This document shows, in pieces, positions 17,111 through 25,971 of a stretch of DNA of 64,000 bases. Each line of letters begins with the position of its first letter. The first letter of the stretch is position 1. Source of the stretch: Hirschia baltica ATCC 49814 (lineage in GTDB: Bacteria; Pseudomonadota; Alphaproteobacteria; Caulobacterales; Hyphomonadaceae); assembly GCF_000023785.1 (NCBI RefSeq), contig NC_012982.1, positions 310,001 to 374,000 on the forward strand, read 5' to 3'. The notes under the pieces were generated by a model. It ran no database searches, was not told where the DNA came from, and saw only the letters and a program-made list of their open reading frames with translations. Both the position numbers and the translations under genes were made by a program.

Positions 17111-17629
17111 GTGTTGGATAGTTTTGAGATTTTTTCTTTATTTATAAAGTTGATGGGGTGCGTCATTTTCATAGGTATTGGTGCGACTGCTATTATGGAT
17201 TTGTGGACGTTTTTTTTAAGGTGCGCATTTAATATCAGAGGGTTGGATTTTGCATTGGTGGGACGCTGGTTGGCGCGTATGCCGAGCGGAAAATTTATGC
17301 ATCAAAGTATTGGCAATAGTCCTAAAATATCAGGAGAAGCCGTAATCGGCTGGACGGCGCATTATGTGATCGGGATTATATATGCTGCAATTGTTGTGCT
17401 TATATGGGGAGAAGCGTGGATAGATACCCCAAGAGCGATGCCCGGAATTATCGTAGGCGTGGCGACAGTTACTGTCCCATTTTTCGTGATGCAGCCTTGT
17501 TTTGGAATGGGAATAGCAGGCAGCAAAACACCAAATCCACTTTTTGTGAGAGTAAAAAGTGTTACTTCTCATTTTGTGTTCGGATTAGGTATATATGGGG
17601 CGGCATTGCTGATCAGCAGTGTCGTTTAA
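17111..17629 (+). CDS. DUF2938 family membrane protein
   Basis: 172 residues from the GTG at 17111, which has AGGAG seven bases upstream; in-frame codons further up lack a ribosome site. Four or five membrane helices are visible. Family features include GIGATAIMDLWTFFLR near the N-terminus, GRWLARMPSGKFMH, and the GWTAHYVIGIIYA helix; the C-terminal half has MQPCFGMGIAGSKTPNP. Function of the family is unknown. The divergent MerR gene and MerR-type promoter imply inducible expression in response to the signal sensed by that regulator. Confidence 0.82.
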   Translation: MLDSFEIFSLFIKLMGCVIFIGIGATAIMDLWTFFLRCAFNIRGLDFALVGRWLARMPSGKFMHQSIGNSPKISGEAVIGWTAHYVIGIIYAAIVVLIWGEAWIDTPRAMPGIIVGVATVTVPFFVMQPCFGMGIAGSKTPNPLFVRVKSVTSHFVFGLGIYGAALLISSVV

Positions 17630-17631
17630 AA

Positions 17632-17673
17632 GGTTTCAAAACCCCACGAAAATCCTTGTTGAGGGGTTAAACC
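17632..17673. terminator. Bidirectional terminator between convergent genes
   Basis: Nested stems GGTTT/AAACC and AACCCC/GGGGTT lie between the DUF2938 stop and the coq7 stop, overlapping the latter. T-runs are modest on both sides. Confidence 0.45.
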
Positions 17674-18209
17674 TTTTCGGAGATTTTGATCGCTGCGCGG
17701 CAACCTGCTTTTATGAAGGCTGAGAGAAGTGGGTAGGCTGGAGCTTCGTGGGCACCTTCTTCAACGGCCAAGTCTTTATGGGCGGCTTCTTCATCTCGAA
17801 ATTGTGCAAACATGGGAGAAAGCTCTGTTTCTCCTTCAGCCTCTAATTCTTTGACCTGATCATCATAATGCTTTTCGATGACTGTTTCGACCGCTTCAGT
17901 GCAGGCGTGAGCGGCCTTTTCACCGAGCAATGCGGTTGCAACGCCTAGCCCGTATGCTGCAACGCCCCAGATGGGCGTCATCGCTGTTGGGCGCACGCCT
18001 TTGGTTTGGATGAGATCATCAAAGGCTGCGAGGTGGTGTTGTTCTTCAGCTTCCATCTCGGTGAGTTGTTCAACGATACGGGATTTACCGTGAAGCTTTT
18101 CAAAAACAGCACGTTGGCCCTGATAAATAGCGACGGCGGCATATTCACCAGCATGGTCAACACGCACCATTTCTTCTGTGCGTTTGGGAAGAGGTCTATT
18201 GCGAGGCAT
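17667..18209 (-). CDS. coq7: Demethoxyubiquinone hydroxylase Coq7
   Basis: 180 residues from the ATG at 18209 (GGGAG eight bases upstream); an upstream in-frame ATG would add 12 residues. It is a di-iron carboxylate protein that performs the C6 (O-requiring) hydroxylation in ubiquinone synthesis at the inner membrane. The iron-ligand motifs are visible: RVDHAGEYAA (Glu), EAEEQHHLAAF (Glu-X2-His) and FRDEEAAHKDLA (Glu-X2-His), with two further Glu positions in between. Length and motif spacing suit the short bacterial form. UbiK, another ubiquinone factor, is encoded at 28.9 kb. Confidence 0.94.
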   Translation of the reverse strand: MPRNRPLPKRTEEMVRVDHAGEYAAVAIYQGQRAVFEKLHGKSRIVEQLTEMEAEEQHHLAAFDDLIQTKGVRPTAMTPIWGVAAYGLGVATALLGEKAAHACTEAVETVIEKHYDDQVKELEAEGETELSPMFAQFRDEEAAHKDLAVEEGAHEAPAYPLLSAFIKAGCRAAIKISEKV

Positions 18210-18257
18210 TGTGTTCACTCCCAGCTGGTGGTGTTGCGTTAGCATATGAAAGCTAGA

Positions 18258-18749
18258 TCAATTTTTTTGCTTACGAAAGGCGCAAACAAAAGAGGTGAGC
18301 ATTAATAGCATTGATCCGATTGCATTCATATTGGCCATAGTGACGCCCATAATAACAAGGGGTGGCTCGTCGCATTTGCCAACAACCATAGGGCTATCAA
18401 GCGCTAATGATTGTGATGGATCAAAATCCACGCTCTGGCATCCTGCATGGAAAATGCCCCATTCAACCCCGGAATGATAGAGCGCGTAACCAGTTCCATA
18501 AAGGAAGGTGAAACCAAGCAATATGCATGTTGTTTTAAACATTGGCCAGCTGGGTTTAGCGCGGGAGAGGATGATACCAGATAAGGCAATAAAAATCGCA
18601 ACCCAGTATGGTTCTCTTTGCTTGAGGCACAAATCACAAGGATACATTTTGCCAAAAGTTTCAAAGACATGAGCGCTAGCCAACATGAATATGCTGGCCA
18701 AAAGGGATACATAAATCCATGTGCGCTGTGAGAGAATAGAATTCATCAT
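18258..18749 (-). CDS. Disulfide bond formation protein B (DsbB family)
   Basis: 163 residues from the ATG at 18749, with four membrane helices. The first periplasmic redox pair is PCDLC (~residues 35-40) followed by KQREPYW as in DsbB; the second cysteine pair is in the loop after helix 3 (HAGCQ and GKCDE). DsbB re-oxidises DsbA and passes electrons to ubiquinone. No strong ribosome site is visible; an in-frame ATG at 18779 would add ten residues and the ATG at 18746 is equally possible. DsbA is not encoded in the window. Confidence 0.88.
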   Translation of the reverse strand: MMNSILSQRTWIYVSLLASIFMLASAHVFETFGKMYPCDLCLKQREPYWVAIFIALSGIILSRAKPSWPMFKTTCILLGFTFLYGTGYALYHSGVEWGIFHAGCQSVDFDPSQSLALDSPMVVGKCDEPPLVIMGVTMANMNAIGSMLLMLTSFVCAFRKQKN

Positions 18750-18831
18750 GAGATAGTTTTTATTGCAAATGCCAAACAACGCAATGCATTATGTTGGCAT
18801 TGTGATTTAACGTGATGAATATCGCAAAAGC

Positions 18832-19479
18832 TTAGCCGCCTAAACCTAGTAAGAGCTTAATTCCGGCGGTTCCGACAGTCAGTAATATGGCAATCCAGGC
18901 TGAACCTAAAATCAGACCGCCTGTCGTTAATAGGCCATCTCGCTCTAGCATACCAAAAGAAACCATCGCAACAGCAAAACCCGGAACTGTGTTTGTGCTT
19001 GGTAAAGGTGTAAGGATAGAGAGACAAAATACCATCAAAACAAGGCCAATAACGCGTTCGAGTTTGGAGCTAGTTAGGAAAGTTAGGCGCGGGCGGGAGA
19101 GTTTTTCAACCCAACCAAAATATTTGCGTCCGCCTTTGGCTGTTTTTTCTAAGCCTTCTTTTGAAATTTTGCGTTCTGCAAATTTTGAAGGAAGCCAAGG
19201 TTGTTTGCGTCCCATAACCATTTGCGCAGCAATGGCTGCCATCGGCAATGATACAATTTGAGGGACACCATAAAGAAAAGGAATACAACAAGGTAGAGCC
19301 AGAATGAAAAGCGCCGCGCCAAATGCTTGATCACCTAAAGCATGGGTGAGTTCTTTGAGGGAGATCCCTTCTTGGGGCGCTTCTTCGGCTAGTTTTTCGA
19401 TCGCTTCAATAAGACTAGGTTTGTGAAGAGTGTCTTCAGTTGTGGTATTTGATGTCGTGTCTGAAGCTAAATTAGTCAT
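18832..19479 (-). CDS. ExoD family membrane protein
   Basis: 215 residues from the ATG at 19479; a GTG at 19512 is an alternative. The ExoD domain shows GISLKELTHALGDQAFGAAL and the membrane segments ILALPCCIPFLYGVPQIVS, VMVFCLSILTPLPSTNTVPG and the C-terminal WIAILLTVGTAGIKLLLG. ExoD was named for an exopolysaccharide and alkali-tolerance phenotype in Sinorhizobium; its biochemical role is unknown. Inner membrane. No other polysaccharide genes are near. Confidence 0.88.
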   Translation of the reverse strand: MTNLASDTTSNTTTEDTLHKPSLIEAIEKLAEEAPQEGISLKELTHALGDQAFGAALFILALPCCIPFLYGVPQIVSLPMAAIAAQMVMGRKQPWLPSKFAERKISKEGLEKTAKGGRKYFGWVEKLSRPRLTFLTSSKLERVIGLVLMVFCLSILTPLPSTNTVPGFAVAMVSFGMLERDGLLTTGGLILGSAWIAILLTVGTAGIKLLLGLGG

Positions 19480-19677
19480 CGCCTGATACTCATACTGGAA
19501 GTTAGGATTCACTGCGAGAATCCCCTTGTCGACAGGACTAAAACATCATTGTGACAAGAGAAAGTTAAAGGTCTTATTACCTGTTAAAATATGACCCCTA
19601 AGCATAAATAAAAAAAAGTCTATAAAATAGTTTGACCTTTGAGCATGTCTCTGCCATTTTCCCGCCTCGCTTAGGTT

Positions 19678-19762
19678 GCCTCTGTGGCGGAATTGGTAGA
19701 CGCGCTGGATTCAAAATCCAGTTTCTTCGGAAGTGCCCGTTCGACTCGGGCCAGAGGTACCA
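19678..19762 (+). tRNA. tRNA-Leu, anticodon CAA
   Basis: A class II tRNA with acceptor GCCTCTG/CAGAGGT, anticodon stem CTGGA/TCCAG around TTCAAAA (anticodon CAA, reading UUG), a long variable arm and T arm GCCCG/CGGGC around TTCGACT. Encoded CCA at 19760-19762. A TTGACC hexamer at 19632-19637 may be its -35 box. Confidence 0.97.
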
Positions 19763-19972
19763 AGCGAAATTCTCAAATCTGTGTTGATGTCGTGTGATCA
19801 AGCTGTCGAGTTAGTGTCGAGCTGGTGCCATTCTTTTGTGTCTTGAATGCAGATCTTTTGTTAGCTCGGTGCTGGTTTTCTATACATTCGATGAATGCCG
19901 CTTCAATATTGCGAAGGTGGCACGGTAATTGCTGCTTTTCAGATTGTTATGTTGCAATCTGGGGGTGTGGTA

Positions 19973-20203
19973 ATGAATTTTCACGATCGACAATTTTATG
20001 CGTCTGGTTATAGCCAATCAAATCCAAAAGATTATGGGCGTTTCGGTGCACAAAAGCGGAGCATGTCTAAAACTATCTTTGTCGTCTTTGGATTGTGTTT
20101 TGTGTCGACGCTTCTCTATTTAAACAGAGACAAGCTGGAGGATGAGTTGCAAGGCTTGCACAAATTATCCTCGCAAGTAGAGCAGTTTATATCCCGTATT
20201 TAA
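19973..20203 (+). CDS. Possible small single-pass membrane protein
   Basis: 76 residues from an ATG preceded by a G-rich stretch (GGGGGTGTGG). A hydrophilic N-terminus of ~32 residues is followed by one membrane helix (TIFVVFGLCFVSTLLYL) and an amphipathic tail that may form a coiled coil. Codon use resembles the neighbours. I do not recognise it and cannot exclude a chance ORF; the frame is open further upstream to 19895 without a better start. Confidence 0.45.
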   Translation: MNFHDRQFYASGYSQSNPKDYGRFGAQKRSMSKTIFVVFGLCFVSTLLYLNRDKLEDELQGLHKLSSQVEQFISRI

Positions 20204-20238
20204 CTGAGTTGGAATAAGACTTAGTCGGCTGAAGATTT

Positions 20239-20970
20239 TCAGTTTGCTTTTGCTTGTAAAAATGCCCACATCCATTGCGCAACATTCGCATTGTCTTCTT
20301 TTGTGTCCTTCAGGGAGATGAGGGCTTCATCTACCATATCTGAATCAAATTTAGTTCCGCGCCGAATATTGTAGAGTGCGGCAGCATACTCATCACTAAA
20401 TTCTGGATGACCTTGAAATGTGAGGGCGGGAGCATCTGGATAGTAAACGGCCGCTAATTCACAAAAATCAGATAAAGCGATGAGCTGGGCGTTTGCGGGA
20501 AGCGCGACAACTTGATCTTGATGGCTGACAGATAAACTAAAACCTTCCGCATCCGTATTCATCCATTCTGGCTTATGTACAAAATTATAGTGGTGGCGGC
20601 CAATTCCCCAGCCTTTGGGAGATTTGATAACCTCTCCGCCAAGTGCTTGCGCGATGGCCTGATGCCCAAAACAGACCCCAATAAGAGGTTTGTTTGCTTT
20701 TGCCGCTTCCTGAATGAATGTGAATAGAGGCTGCATCCAAGGCCAGTCTTCGTATACGCCAGCAGGAGAACCTGTAATCAGGAAGCCATTATATGCTTTT
20801 ATGTCTGGAATATCGTTTGGCATAAATTCATGGTGACAAAAGCTGAATGTTTCAAATTCTACGTCTTGAGTAGCTAAACCAATAAGCTGTTTGAACATTT
20901 CAGGATAGGAAATGAAATCCGCACGAATATCTTCAGGAGGTAGTCCAGTTTCAATAATTGCGATTTTCAT
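20239..20970 (-). CDS. Class I glutamine amidotransferase-like protein
   Basis: 243 residues from the ATG at 20970 (GGGA six bases upstream). The triad of class I amidotransferases is present: nucleophilic Cys in GVCFGHQA (~residue 98) and His/Glu in FQGHPEFS (~residue 192). The oxyanion-type strand ITGSPAGVYED and the SHQDQV loop are also present. There is no partner synthetase domain or gene, so it belongs to the stand-alone branch related to gamma-glutamyl amide hydrolases (PuuD-like) and GMP-synthase-like amidotransferases. Substrate is unknown. Confidence 0.87.
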   Translation of the reverse strand: MKIAIIETGLPPEDIRADFISYPEMFKQLIGLATQDVEFETFSFCHHEFMPNDIPDIKAYNGFLITGSPAGVYEDWPWMQPLFTFIQEAAKANKPLIGVCFGHQAIAQALGGEVIKSPKGWGIGRHHYNFVHKPEWMNTDAEGFSLSVSHQDQVVALPANAQLIALSDFCELAAVYYPDAPALTFQGHPEFSDEYAAALYNIRRGTKFDSDMVDEALISLKDTKEDNANVAQWMWAFLQAKAN

Positions 20971-21134
20971 GACGATTCCCAAGATAATAATTTACGATCA
21001 GAGATTTCGTAGATAAGGGCGCGGCTAGCCTTTGAAAAGATGGAGTTTTTAAGAATGATCCGCAAGTAGAGAAATGTTAGCGCTATAACATGAAATATAG
21101 TGAAGACTATTTGGTTCTGTGACTTTGGAACACG

Positions 21135-21162
21135 TTGACACCTCTTTAAGAGCGTCTAATTA
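21135..21162 (+). promoter_or_regulatory. Probable promoter of sdhCDA
   Basis: Perfect -35 hexamer TTGACA (21135-21140) and TAATTA (21157-21162) at a 16-bp spacing, 59 bases upstream of the sdhC start. Confidence 0.4.
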
Positions 21163-21220
21163 CAGTAGACAAAAATGATGAAACAGCATTCGCAAATTCT
21201 TACGCGGAAAAGGGGCATTC

Positions 21221-21631
21221 ATGGCCAATCAGGTCGAGGCAGACAAGCGTCCATTGTCGCCGCATCTTCAAGTCTGGAAATTCCACCCGACAATGTTAAC
21301 GTCGATTCTACAACGTATTACTGGCGTTGGAAATGCAATCGGTGTTGTGTTAATCGTCGGTTGGTTGTTCGCAATAGCATCGGGCAGCGATGTTTTTAAA
21401 TGCTTTGATGTGTTCTTCACATCTATCTTCGGCAAGATCATCTTGTTTGGTTTTACTGTTTCAGTCATGTACCACCTAGGGCAAGGCATTCGTTTCTTGT
21501 TTTGGGATGCAGGTAAAGGTTTTACACCTGCCGTAGCTAACTTCTGGTCATATTTCACAATAGCTTTTGGTCTACTCGGCGCGGTCGCTGTCTGGATCTT
21601 TGCGGGGCTTGTGCCCGGCATAGCGATTTAA
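21221..21631 (+). CDS. sdhC: Succinate dehydrogenase cytochrome b556 subunit
   Basis: 136 residues with three membrane helices. It anchors SdhAB in the inner membrane, helps bind ubiquinone and provides a heme b ligand. The signature RPLSPHLQVW is at residues ~10-19, SILQRITGVG at ~28-37, and the heme-ligand region YHLGQGIRFLFWD near residue 85. AAGGGG lies shortly before the ATG. First gene of sdhCDA, 14 bases from sdhD. Confidence 0.95.
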   Translation: MANQVEADKRPLSPHLQVWKFHPTMLTSILQRITGVGNAIGVVLIVGWLFAIASGSDVFKCFDVFFTSIFGKIILFGFTVSVMYHLGQGIRFLFWDAGKGFTPAVANFWSYFTIAFGLLGAVAVWIFAGLVPGIAI

Positions 21632-21645
21632 GGGAGCGCTTTATT

Positions 21646-22044
21646 ATGTCTAACTCTATGCGCACACCACTTGGTAAAGTTCGCGGTCTTGGGTCTGCAC
21701 GTGATGGTGCAGGTCACTTTATTGGGCAACGCGTTTCAGCCGTCGCTCTCGTATTCTTAGTACCTTGGTTCCTGATTTCTCTTTTGGGCGCAACGCGCGG
21801 TGATAATACACTCGAGCGTTTTGCGAACGCGGAAGCTTGGCTTTCTCAGCCGTTGAATGCCATTTTGGTGCTTCTAGCCGTTTGCGGCACAATTTATCAC
21901 ATGCGTCTTGGATTGCAGGTTGTGATTGAGGATTATATCTCAGGTCACATGCCCCGCATCGTTTTGTTGATGCTAAACACATTTCTCAGCTTCGCGTTGA
22001 TCGCTGCGACTGTGTTCTCCGTATTTAAAGTTGCAGTAGCATAA
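21646..22044 (+). CDS. sdhD: Succinate dehydrogenase membrane anchor subunit
   Basis: 132 residues with three membrane helices. The N-terminal RTPLGKVRGLGSARDGAGHF, the HFIGQRVSAVAL helix start and the YHMRLGLQVVIEDY segment are typical of alphaproteobacterial SdhD; the histidine of the last motif is the likely second heme ligand. Lies between sdhC and sdhA with a GGGAG ribosome site. Confidence 0.94.
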   Translation: MSNSMRTPLGKVRGLGSARDGAGHFIGQRVSAVALVFLVPWFLISLLGATRGDNTLERFANAEAWLSQPLNAILVLLAVCGTIYHMRLGLQVVIEDYISGHMPRIVLLMLNTFLSFALIAATVFSVFKVAVA

Positions 22045-22096
22045 TTTTTGATCGCCCCCATAATATTTGGCGCGGGCGCATGAAAGGCAAGACGAA

Positions 22097-23887
22097 ATGA
22101 GCGAATATGAATGGGTAGATCACACATTTGACGTTGTGGTTGTTGGTGCTGGTGGTTCTGGTTTGCGAGCTGCCCTTGGTGCTGCTCAAGCTGGATTGAA
22201 AACAGCGTGTATTTCTAAAGTGTTCCCAACACGTTCTCACACAGTTGCGGCTCAGGGTGGTATTGCTGCTTCTCTGGGTAACATGGAAGGCGGCGATGAC
22301 TGGCGCTGGCACATGTATGACACTGTAAAAGGGTCTGACTGGCTGGGTGACCAAGATTCAATTGAATATCTTGTACGCCACGCACCAGATGCTGTGTATG
22401 AACTTGAGCATTGGGGAATGCCTTTCTCTCGGACTGATAAGGGTGAAATCTACCAACGTGCTTTTGGTGGAATGACGCGTGAATACGGGAATGGGCCTGC
22501 GCAACGTACGTGTGCGGCGGCTGACCGTACCGGCCACGCCATGCTTCACACACTTTATGGTCAGTCTCTAAAGTATGATGTTGAATTCTTCATCGAACAC
22601 TTTGGTATGGACCTTATCATGGATGATGAGGGTGCTTGTCGTGGTGTAACAACATGGCAGCTAGATGACGGCACAATGCACCGTTTCCGCGCGCAACGCG
22701 TGATTTTGGCGACAGGTGGATATGGGCGTTCATTCTTCTCATGTACATCAGCGCACACATGTACGGGTGATGGGAACGCAATGGTATTGCGTGCTGGCCT
22801 CCCTCTGCAAGACATGGAGTTTGTTCAATTCCACCCAACAGGTATCTATGGATCAGGTTGTCTGATTACTGAAGGTGCACGCGGTGAAGGTGGATACCTC
22901 ACAAACTCTCAAGGTGAGCGCTTTATGGAGCGTTATGCGCCATCTGCAAAAGACCTTGCATCGCGTGATGTTGTGTCTCGTTCAATGACAATGGAAATTC
23001 GTGAAGGTCGCGGTGTTGGTCCTGAGAAGGATCACATCTTCTTGCACCTTGATCACCTCGACCCAGATATTTTGGCAGCACGTTTGCCGGGTATTTCTGA
23101 GAGCGCGCGCGTGTTTGCCGGTGTGGATGTAACCAAAGAGCCAATCCCAGTGATCCCAACAGTTCACTATAATATGGGTGGAATTCCAACAAACTATCAC
23201 GGTGAAGTTCTGACCAAGAAGGGTGATGATCCTGATGCGGTTGTGCCTGGTTTGATGGCTGTGGGTGAAGCGGCATGTGTGTCTGTTCATGGTGCAAACC
23301 GTCTTGGGTCTAACTCATTGATCGATCTTGTCGTGTTTGGCCGTGCGGCTGGTTTACGCTGTGGCGAGAAGCTTGAAGTGAATGGCCGTCAGCCAGAGCT
23401 TCCAAAGAATGCTGGTAACAACGCAATTGAGCGTTTGGATAAATACCGTAATGCTAAAGGCGGTACACCAACTGCTAAATTGCGCTTGCAAATGCAAAAA
23501 GTCATGCAGTCTAATTGTGCGGTTTACCGTACGGGTGAAACACTGGAAGAGGGTGTGACGAAAATTGCTGAATGTTATGAAAGCATGCCTGATCTAGCCG
23601 TGACTGACACAAGCTTGATCTGGAATACAGACCTTGTGGAAACACTTGAGATGGACAATCTGATCGCTCAGGCTGCTGTGACAGTGAATGGTGCTGCTAA
23701 CCGTAAAGAAAGTCGTGGTGCGCACGCACGTGAGGACTTCTCAGACCGGAATGATCCAGAGTGGATGAAGCACACATTGGCTTGGTGTGATGACAAAGGT
23801 AATGTCAAAATCGATTACCGTCCGGTGCACGAATATACAATGTCTGATGACATTGAATATATTGTGCCAAAAGCGCGCGTTTACTAG
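22097..23887 (+). CDS. sdhA: Succinate dehydrogenase flavoprotein subunit
   Basis: 596 residues from the ATG at 22097, which gives the standard N-terminus; an in-frame ATG at 22067 would add ten residues. FAD binding: [16 protein letters not shown] near residue 15; the covalent-FAD histidine is in SHTVAAQGG near residue 50. Catalytic stretches include [19 protein letters not shown] and the substrate-region [14 protein letters not shown]. It oxidises succinate to fumarate in the TCA cycle and respiratory complex II. A terminator stands right after it, and sdhB is not adjacent. Confidence 0.97.
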   Translation: MSEYEWVDHTFDVVVVGAGGSGLRAALGAAQAGLKTACISKVFPTRSHTVAAQGGIAASLGNMEGGDDWRWHMYDTVKGSDWLGDQDSIEYLVRHAPDAVYELEHWGMPFSRTDKGEIYQRAFGGMTREYGNGPAQRTCAAADRTGHAMLHTLYGQSLKYDVEFFIEHFGMDLIMDDEGACRGVTTWQLDDGTMHRFRAQRVILATGGYGRSFFSCTSAHTCTGDGNAMVLRAGLPLQDMEFVQFHPTGIYGSGCLITEGARGEGGYLTNSQGERFMERYAPSAKDLASRDVVSRSMTMEIREGRGVGPEKDHIFLHLDHLDPDILAARLPGISESARVFAGVDVTKEPIPVIPTVHYNMGGIPTNYHGEVLTKKGDDPDAVVPGLMAVGEAACVSVHGANRLGSNSLIDLVVFGRAAGLRCGEKLEVNGRQPELPKNAGNNAIERLDKYRNAKGGTPTAKLRLQMQKVMQSNCAVYRTGETLEEGVTKIAECYESMPDLAVTDTSLIWNTDLVETLEMDNLIAQAAVTVNGAANRKESRGAHAREDFSDRNDPEWMKHTLAWCDDKGNVKIDYRPVHEYTMSDDIEYIVPKARVY

Positions 23888-23908
23888 CGTTTTCTGAGTA
23901 TAAAAAAG

Positions 23909-23948
23909 AAAGCCCGCGTCAAGTTTAATGCTTGGTGTGGGCTTTTTT
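23909..23948 (+). terminator. Intrinsic terminator after sdhA
   Basis: Stem AAAGCCC/GGGCTTT with an inner CAAG/CTTG helix, followed by six T. It ends the sdhCDA unit before the Suppressor-of-fused gene and sdhB. Confidence 0.8.
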
Positions 23949-24075
23949 ATTTGCGCTCCAAAACTAGCGTGTGCGTTGATTTTGGGCAAAAATCTAAAAA
24001 ACAAGTTGAATAAAAATACAGTAAGTTTCTGAGTATTGATTGACCCAATCCTGTCTGGGGCGTTAAAACTGAGAG

Positions 24076-24849
24076 ATGAATATATGGGGACCGGAAACTG
24101 ATTTTGGCATGTCGAGCGAAGACATGCGTGACGCGCTGGACCTCCATCTGGCGCGTAATATTGGTGAGTTTCAGACAGTTTTTACTGATGAAGATGGATG
24201 GTCAGGAAATTCGTCCGAGGACGGACCACCTATTGATGTTTTGGTTGTGCCGCCCGACGGTGAACGTAAATTTGCTTATGTGACGAGTTTTGGGTGTTCT
24301 TTCGCGCCGCTTCCATCCAAACAATATAGCGAACAAAAAATTGTGAAGCGTGTCGAATTCGTGTTGGCTGCCCAGCAAAATGGCAATGACGAAGATGACT
24401 TAAAGGCCTTAAATCTTGCTGCGAACACTGTGCGCCAATTTGCGAAACTCGTGCATATAAACGGGGTTGCTGTGGAGGAAGGGGAAACAGTCATGTTTTC
24501 TGAAAAACCGCAGCCTGTTTTTGAGGGTGCAGATTTTTGTGGCTTTGGTTTTGCTAAACCGCTTTTACCCGGCGTGGGGTTTGAATGCATGCATTCCGAA
24601 GAGGGCGATGAAAACAGCTATGTGCATTTTGTTGCGCCTATCCCTTTGTATAAAGAGGAAATGGAGATTTCTTCTGAGCAAGGGCCGGATGTACTTTGCG
24701 CAAAATTGGTTCAAGCCGGTATTACTGAAATGATCGATTTAAAACGTACAAATATTGCGCCTGCAAGCGCTGTCTCTCTGACCCCAAATAAGAGAGAAAC
24801 CAAGAAAACGATATGGGATAAAATGTTGTCTTGGATTGGTATAGATTAG
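24076..24849 (+). CDS. Suppressor-of-fused (SUFU) domain protein
   Basis: 257 residues, soluble. The SUFU-like region is recognisable from the central VDVLVVPP-type strand (PPIDVLVVPPDGERKFAYV, ~residues 53-71), the TSFGCS motif, and the C-terminal VAPIPLYKEEMEISSEQG (~residues 190-207), which in this family precedes a short helix. The tail is basic with KRETKK and a hydrophobic end (WDKMLSWIGID). Bacterial SUFU proteins often sit with toxin-immunity or unknown loci and some act as immunity proteins, but no toxin gene is visible here. It lies between sdhA and sdhB, behind a terminator. Function unknown. Confidence 0.75.
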   Translation: MNIWGPETDFGMSSEDMRDALDLHLARNIGEFQTVFTDEDGWSGNSSEDGPPIDVLVVPPDGERKFAYVTSFGCSFAPLPSKQYSEQKIVKRVEFVLAAQQNGNDEDDLKALNLAANTVRQFAKLVHINGVAVEEGETVMFSEKPQPVFEGADFCGFGFAKPLLPGVGFECMHSEEGDENSYVHFVAPIPLYKEEMEISSEQGPDVLCAKLVQAGITEMIDLKRTNIAPASAVSLTPNKRETKKTIWDKMLSWIGID

Positions 24850-24900
24850 CCAATAAACTATTCTAAACATAGAAATATCCTGAAAAACCCGAAATATATT

Positions 24901-24919
24901 GAGAATGATTTTCAGGTGC
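24901..24919 (+). promoter_or_regulatory. Weak Fur-like site upstream of sdhB
   Basis: GAGAATGATTTTCAGGTGC matches the Fur consensus at 12 of 19 positions, with the left half best. It lies in the 175-base gap where the sdhB promoter must be. A chance match is possible. Confidence 0.25.
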
Positions 24920-25024
24920 GAAAATTTTTCTTGTTTTTAGCGCTACCAAAGACTGAAGCACACTAGGCATTTACGATTAGCTCGTTAGATTGCCGATAAA
25001 TAAATAAAAAAGGTTGTGGACATC

Positions 25025-25810
25025 ATGGTTCAGCTAACGCTTCCGCAGAACTCTAAAGTTAAAAATGGTAAGACTTGGTCTGGCCCTAAAAGTGAAGGTG
25101 CTTCCTCACTTAAGACCTTTCGGATTTACCGTTTCGATCCAGACACTGGTGAGAACCCGCGTTGGGATACTTATGAAGTAGACACCAAATTATTTGGACC
25201 AATGGTTCTTGATGCATTGATCTATATCAAGAATGAAGTTGACCCGACTTTGGCATTCCGTCGCTCATGTCGTGAGGGTGTATGTGGATCATGTGCCATG
25301 AATATTGGTGGTCGCAACACGATTGCCTGTACGAAAGGCCATGATGAATTTAAAGGCAAAATCACAATTTCGCCTTTGCCTCACCAGCCAGTTATTAAAG
25401 ACCTTGTGCCAGATCTTTCTCAGTTTTACGCACAGCACGCATATGTTGCGCCATATTTGCAAACAACAACACCAGAGCCTCAGCGTGAGTGGAAACAAAC
25501 ACCACAAGAGCGCGAAAAGCTTGATGGTCTATATGAATGTATCATGTGTGCATCCTGTTCGACGTCTTGTCCGTCATATTGGTGGAATGGTGACAAATAT
25601 CTTGGGCCTGCGGCTTTGCTTCAAGCTTACCGTTGGTTGATTGATAGCCGTGATGAAGAAACAGGTTCACGTCTTGATGATCTTGAGGACCCGTTCAAGC
25701 TTTACCGTTGTCACACGATTATGAATTGTGCGCAGGTTTGCCCGAAAGGCTTAAACCCAGCCGAAGCAATCGCAAGCATCAAAACAATGATGGTCGAGCG
25801 TCGCGTTTAA
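25025..25810 (+). CDS. sdhB: Succinate dehydrogenase iron-sulfur subunit
   Basis: 261 residues from the ATG at 25025, eleven bases after AAAAAGG; a GTG at 25016 is too near that site. The N-terminal domain holds the [2Fe-2S] cluster ([10 protein letters not shown], then Cys in TIACTKG, ~residues 77-103); the C-terminal domain has [12 protein letters not shown] and [17 protein letters not shown] for the [4Fe-4S] and [3Fe-4S] clusters. It passes electrons from SdhA to ubiquinone. Separated from sdhCDA by a terminator and a SUFU gene, so it needs its own promoter. Confidence 0.97.
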   Translation: MVQLTLPQNSKVKNGKTWSGPKSEGASSLKTFRIYRFDPDTGENPRWDTYEVDTKLFGPMVLDALIYIKNEVDPTLAFRRSCREGVCGSCAMNIGGRNTIACTKGHDEFKGKITISPLPHQPVIKDLVPDLSQFYAQHAYVAPYLQTTTPEPQREWKQTPQEREKLDGLYECIMCASCSTSCPSYWWNGDKYLGPAALLQAYRWLIDSRDEETGSRLDDLEDPFKLYRCHTIMNCAQVCPKGLNPAEAIASIKTMMVERRV

Positions 25811-25855
25811 ATTATTATTTGGCTGTTATCTTGCAGTTCAAATTCAAAAATAAGA

Positions 25856-25887
25856 AACGAGCAGGATGATAAGTCTTGCTCGTTTTT
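25856..25887 (+). terminator. Intrinsic terminator after sdhB
   Basis: Perfect 8-bp stem AACGAGCA/TGCTCGTT with a 13-base loop and a TTTTT run. Confidence 0.8.
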
Positions 25888-25971
25888 CTTTGCGTTCTAA
25901 TCTGTTCATAGTGTACTCAGGTTAGCTGTGTTAATAATCGGCTAACGATTTCAATTATCAAGGGGGCTGTT

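Noticed and set aside
22067-22096. Upstream ATG as the start of sdhA
   Set aside because: Adds ten residues not expected in SdhA; the ATG at 22097 gives the usual N-terminus.
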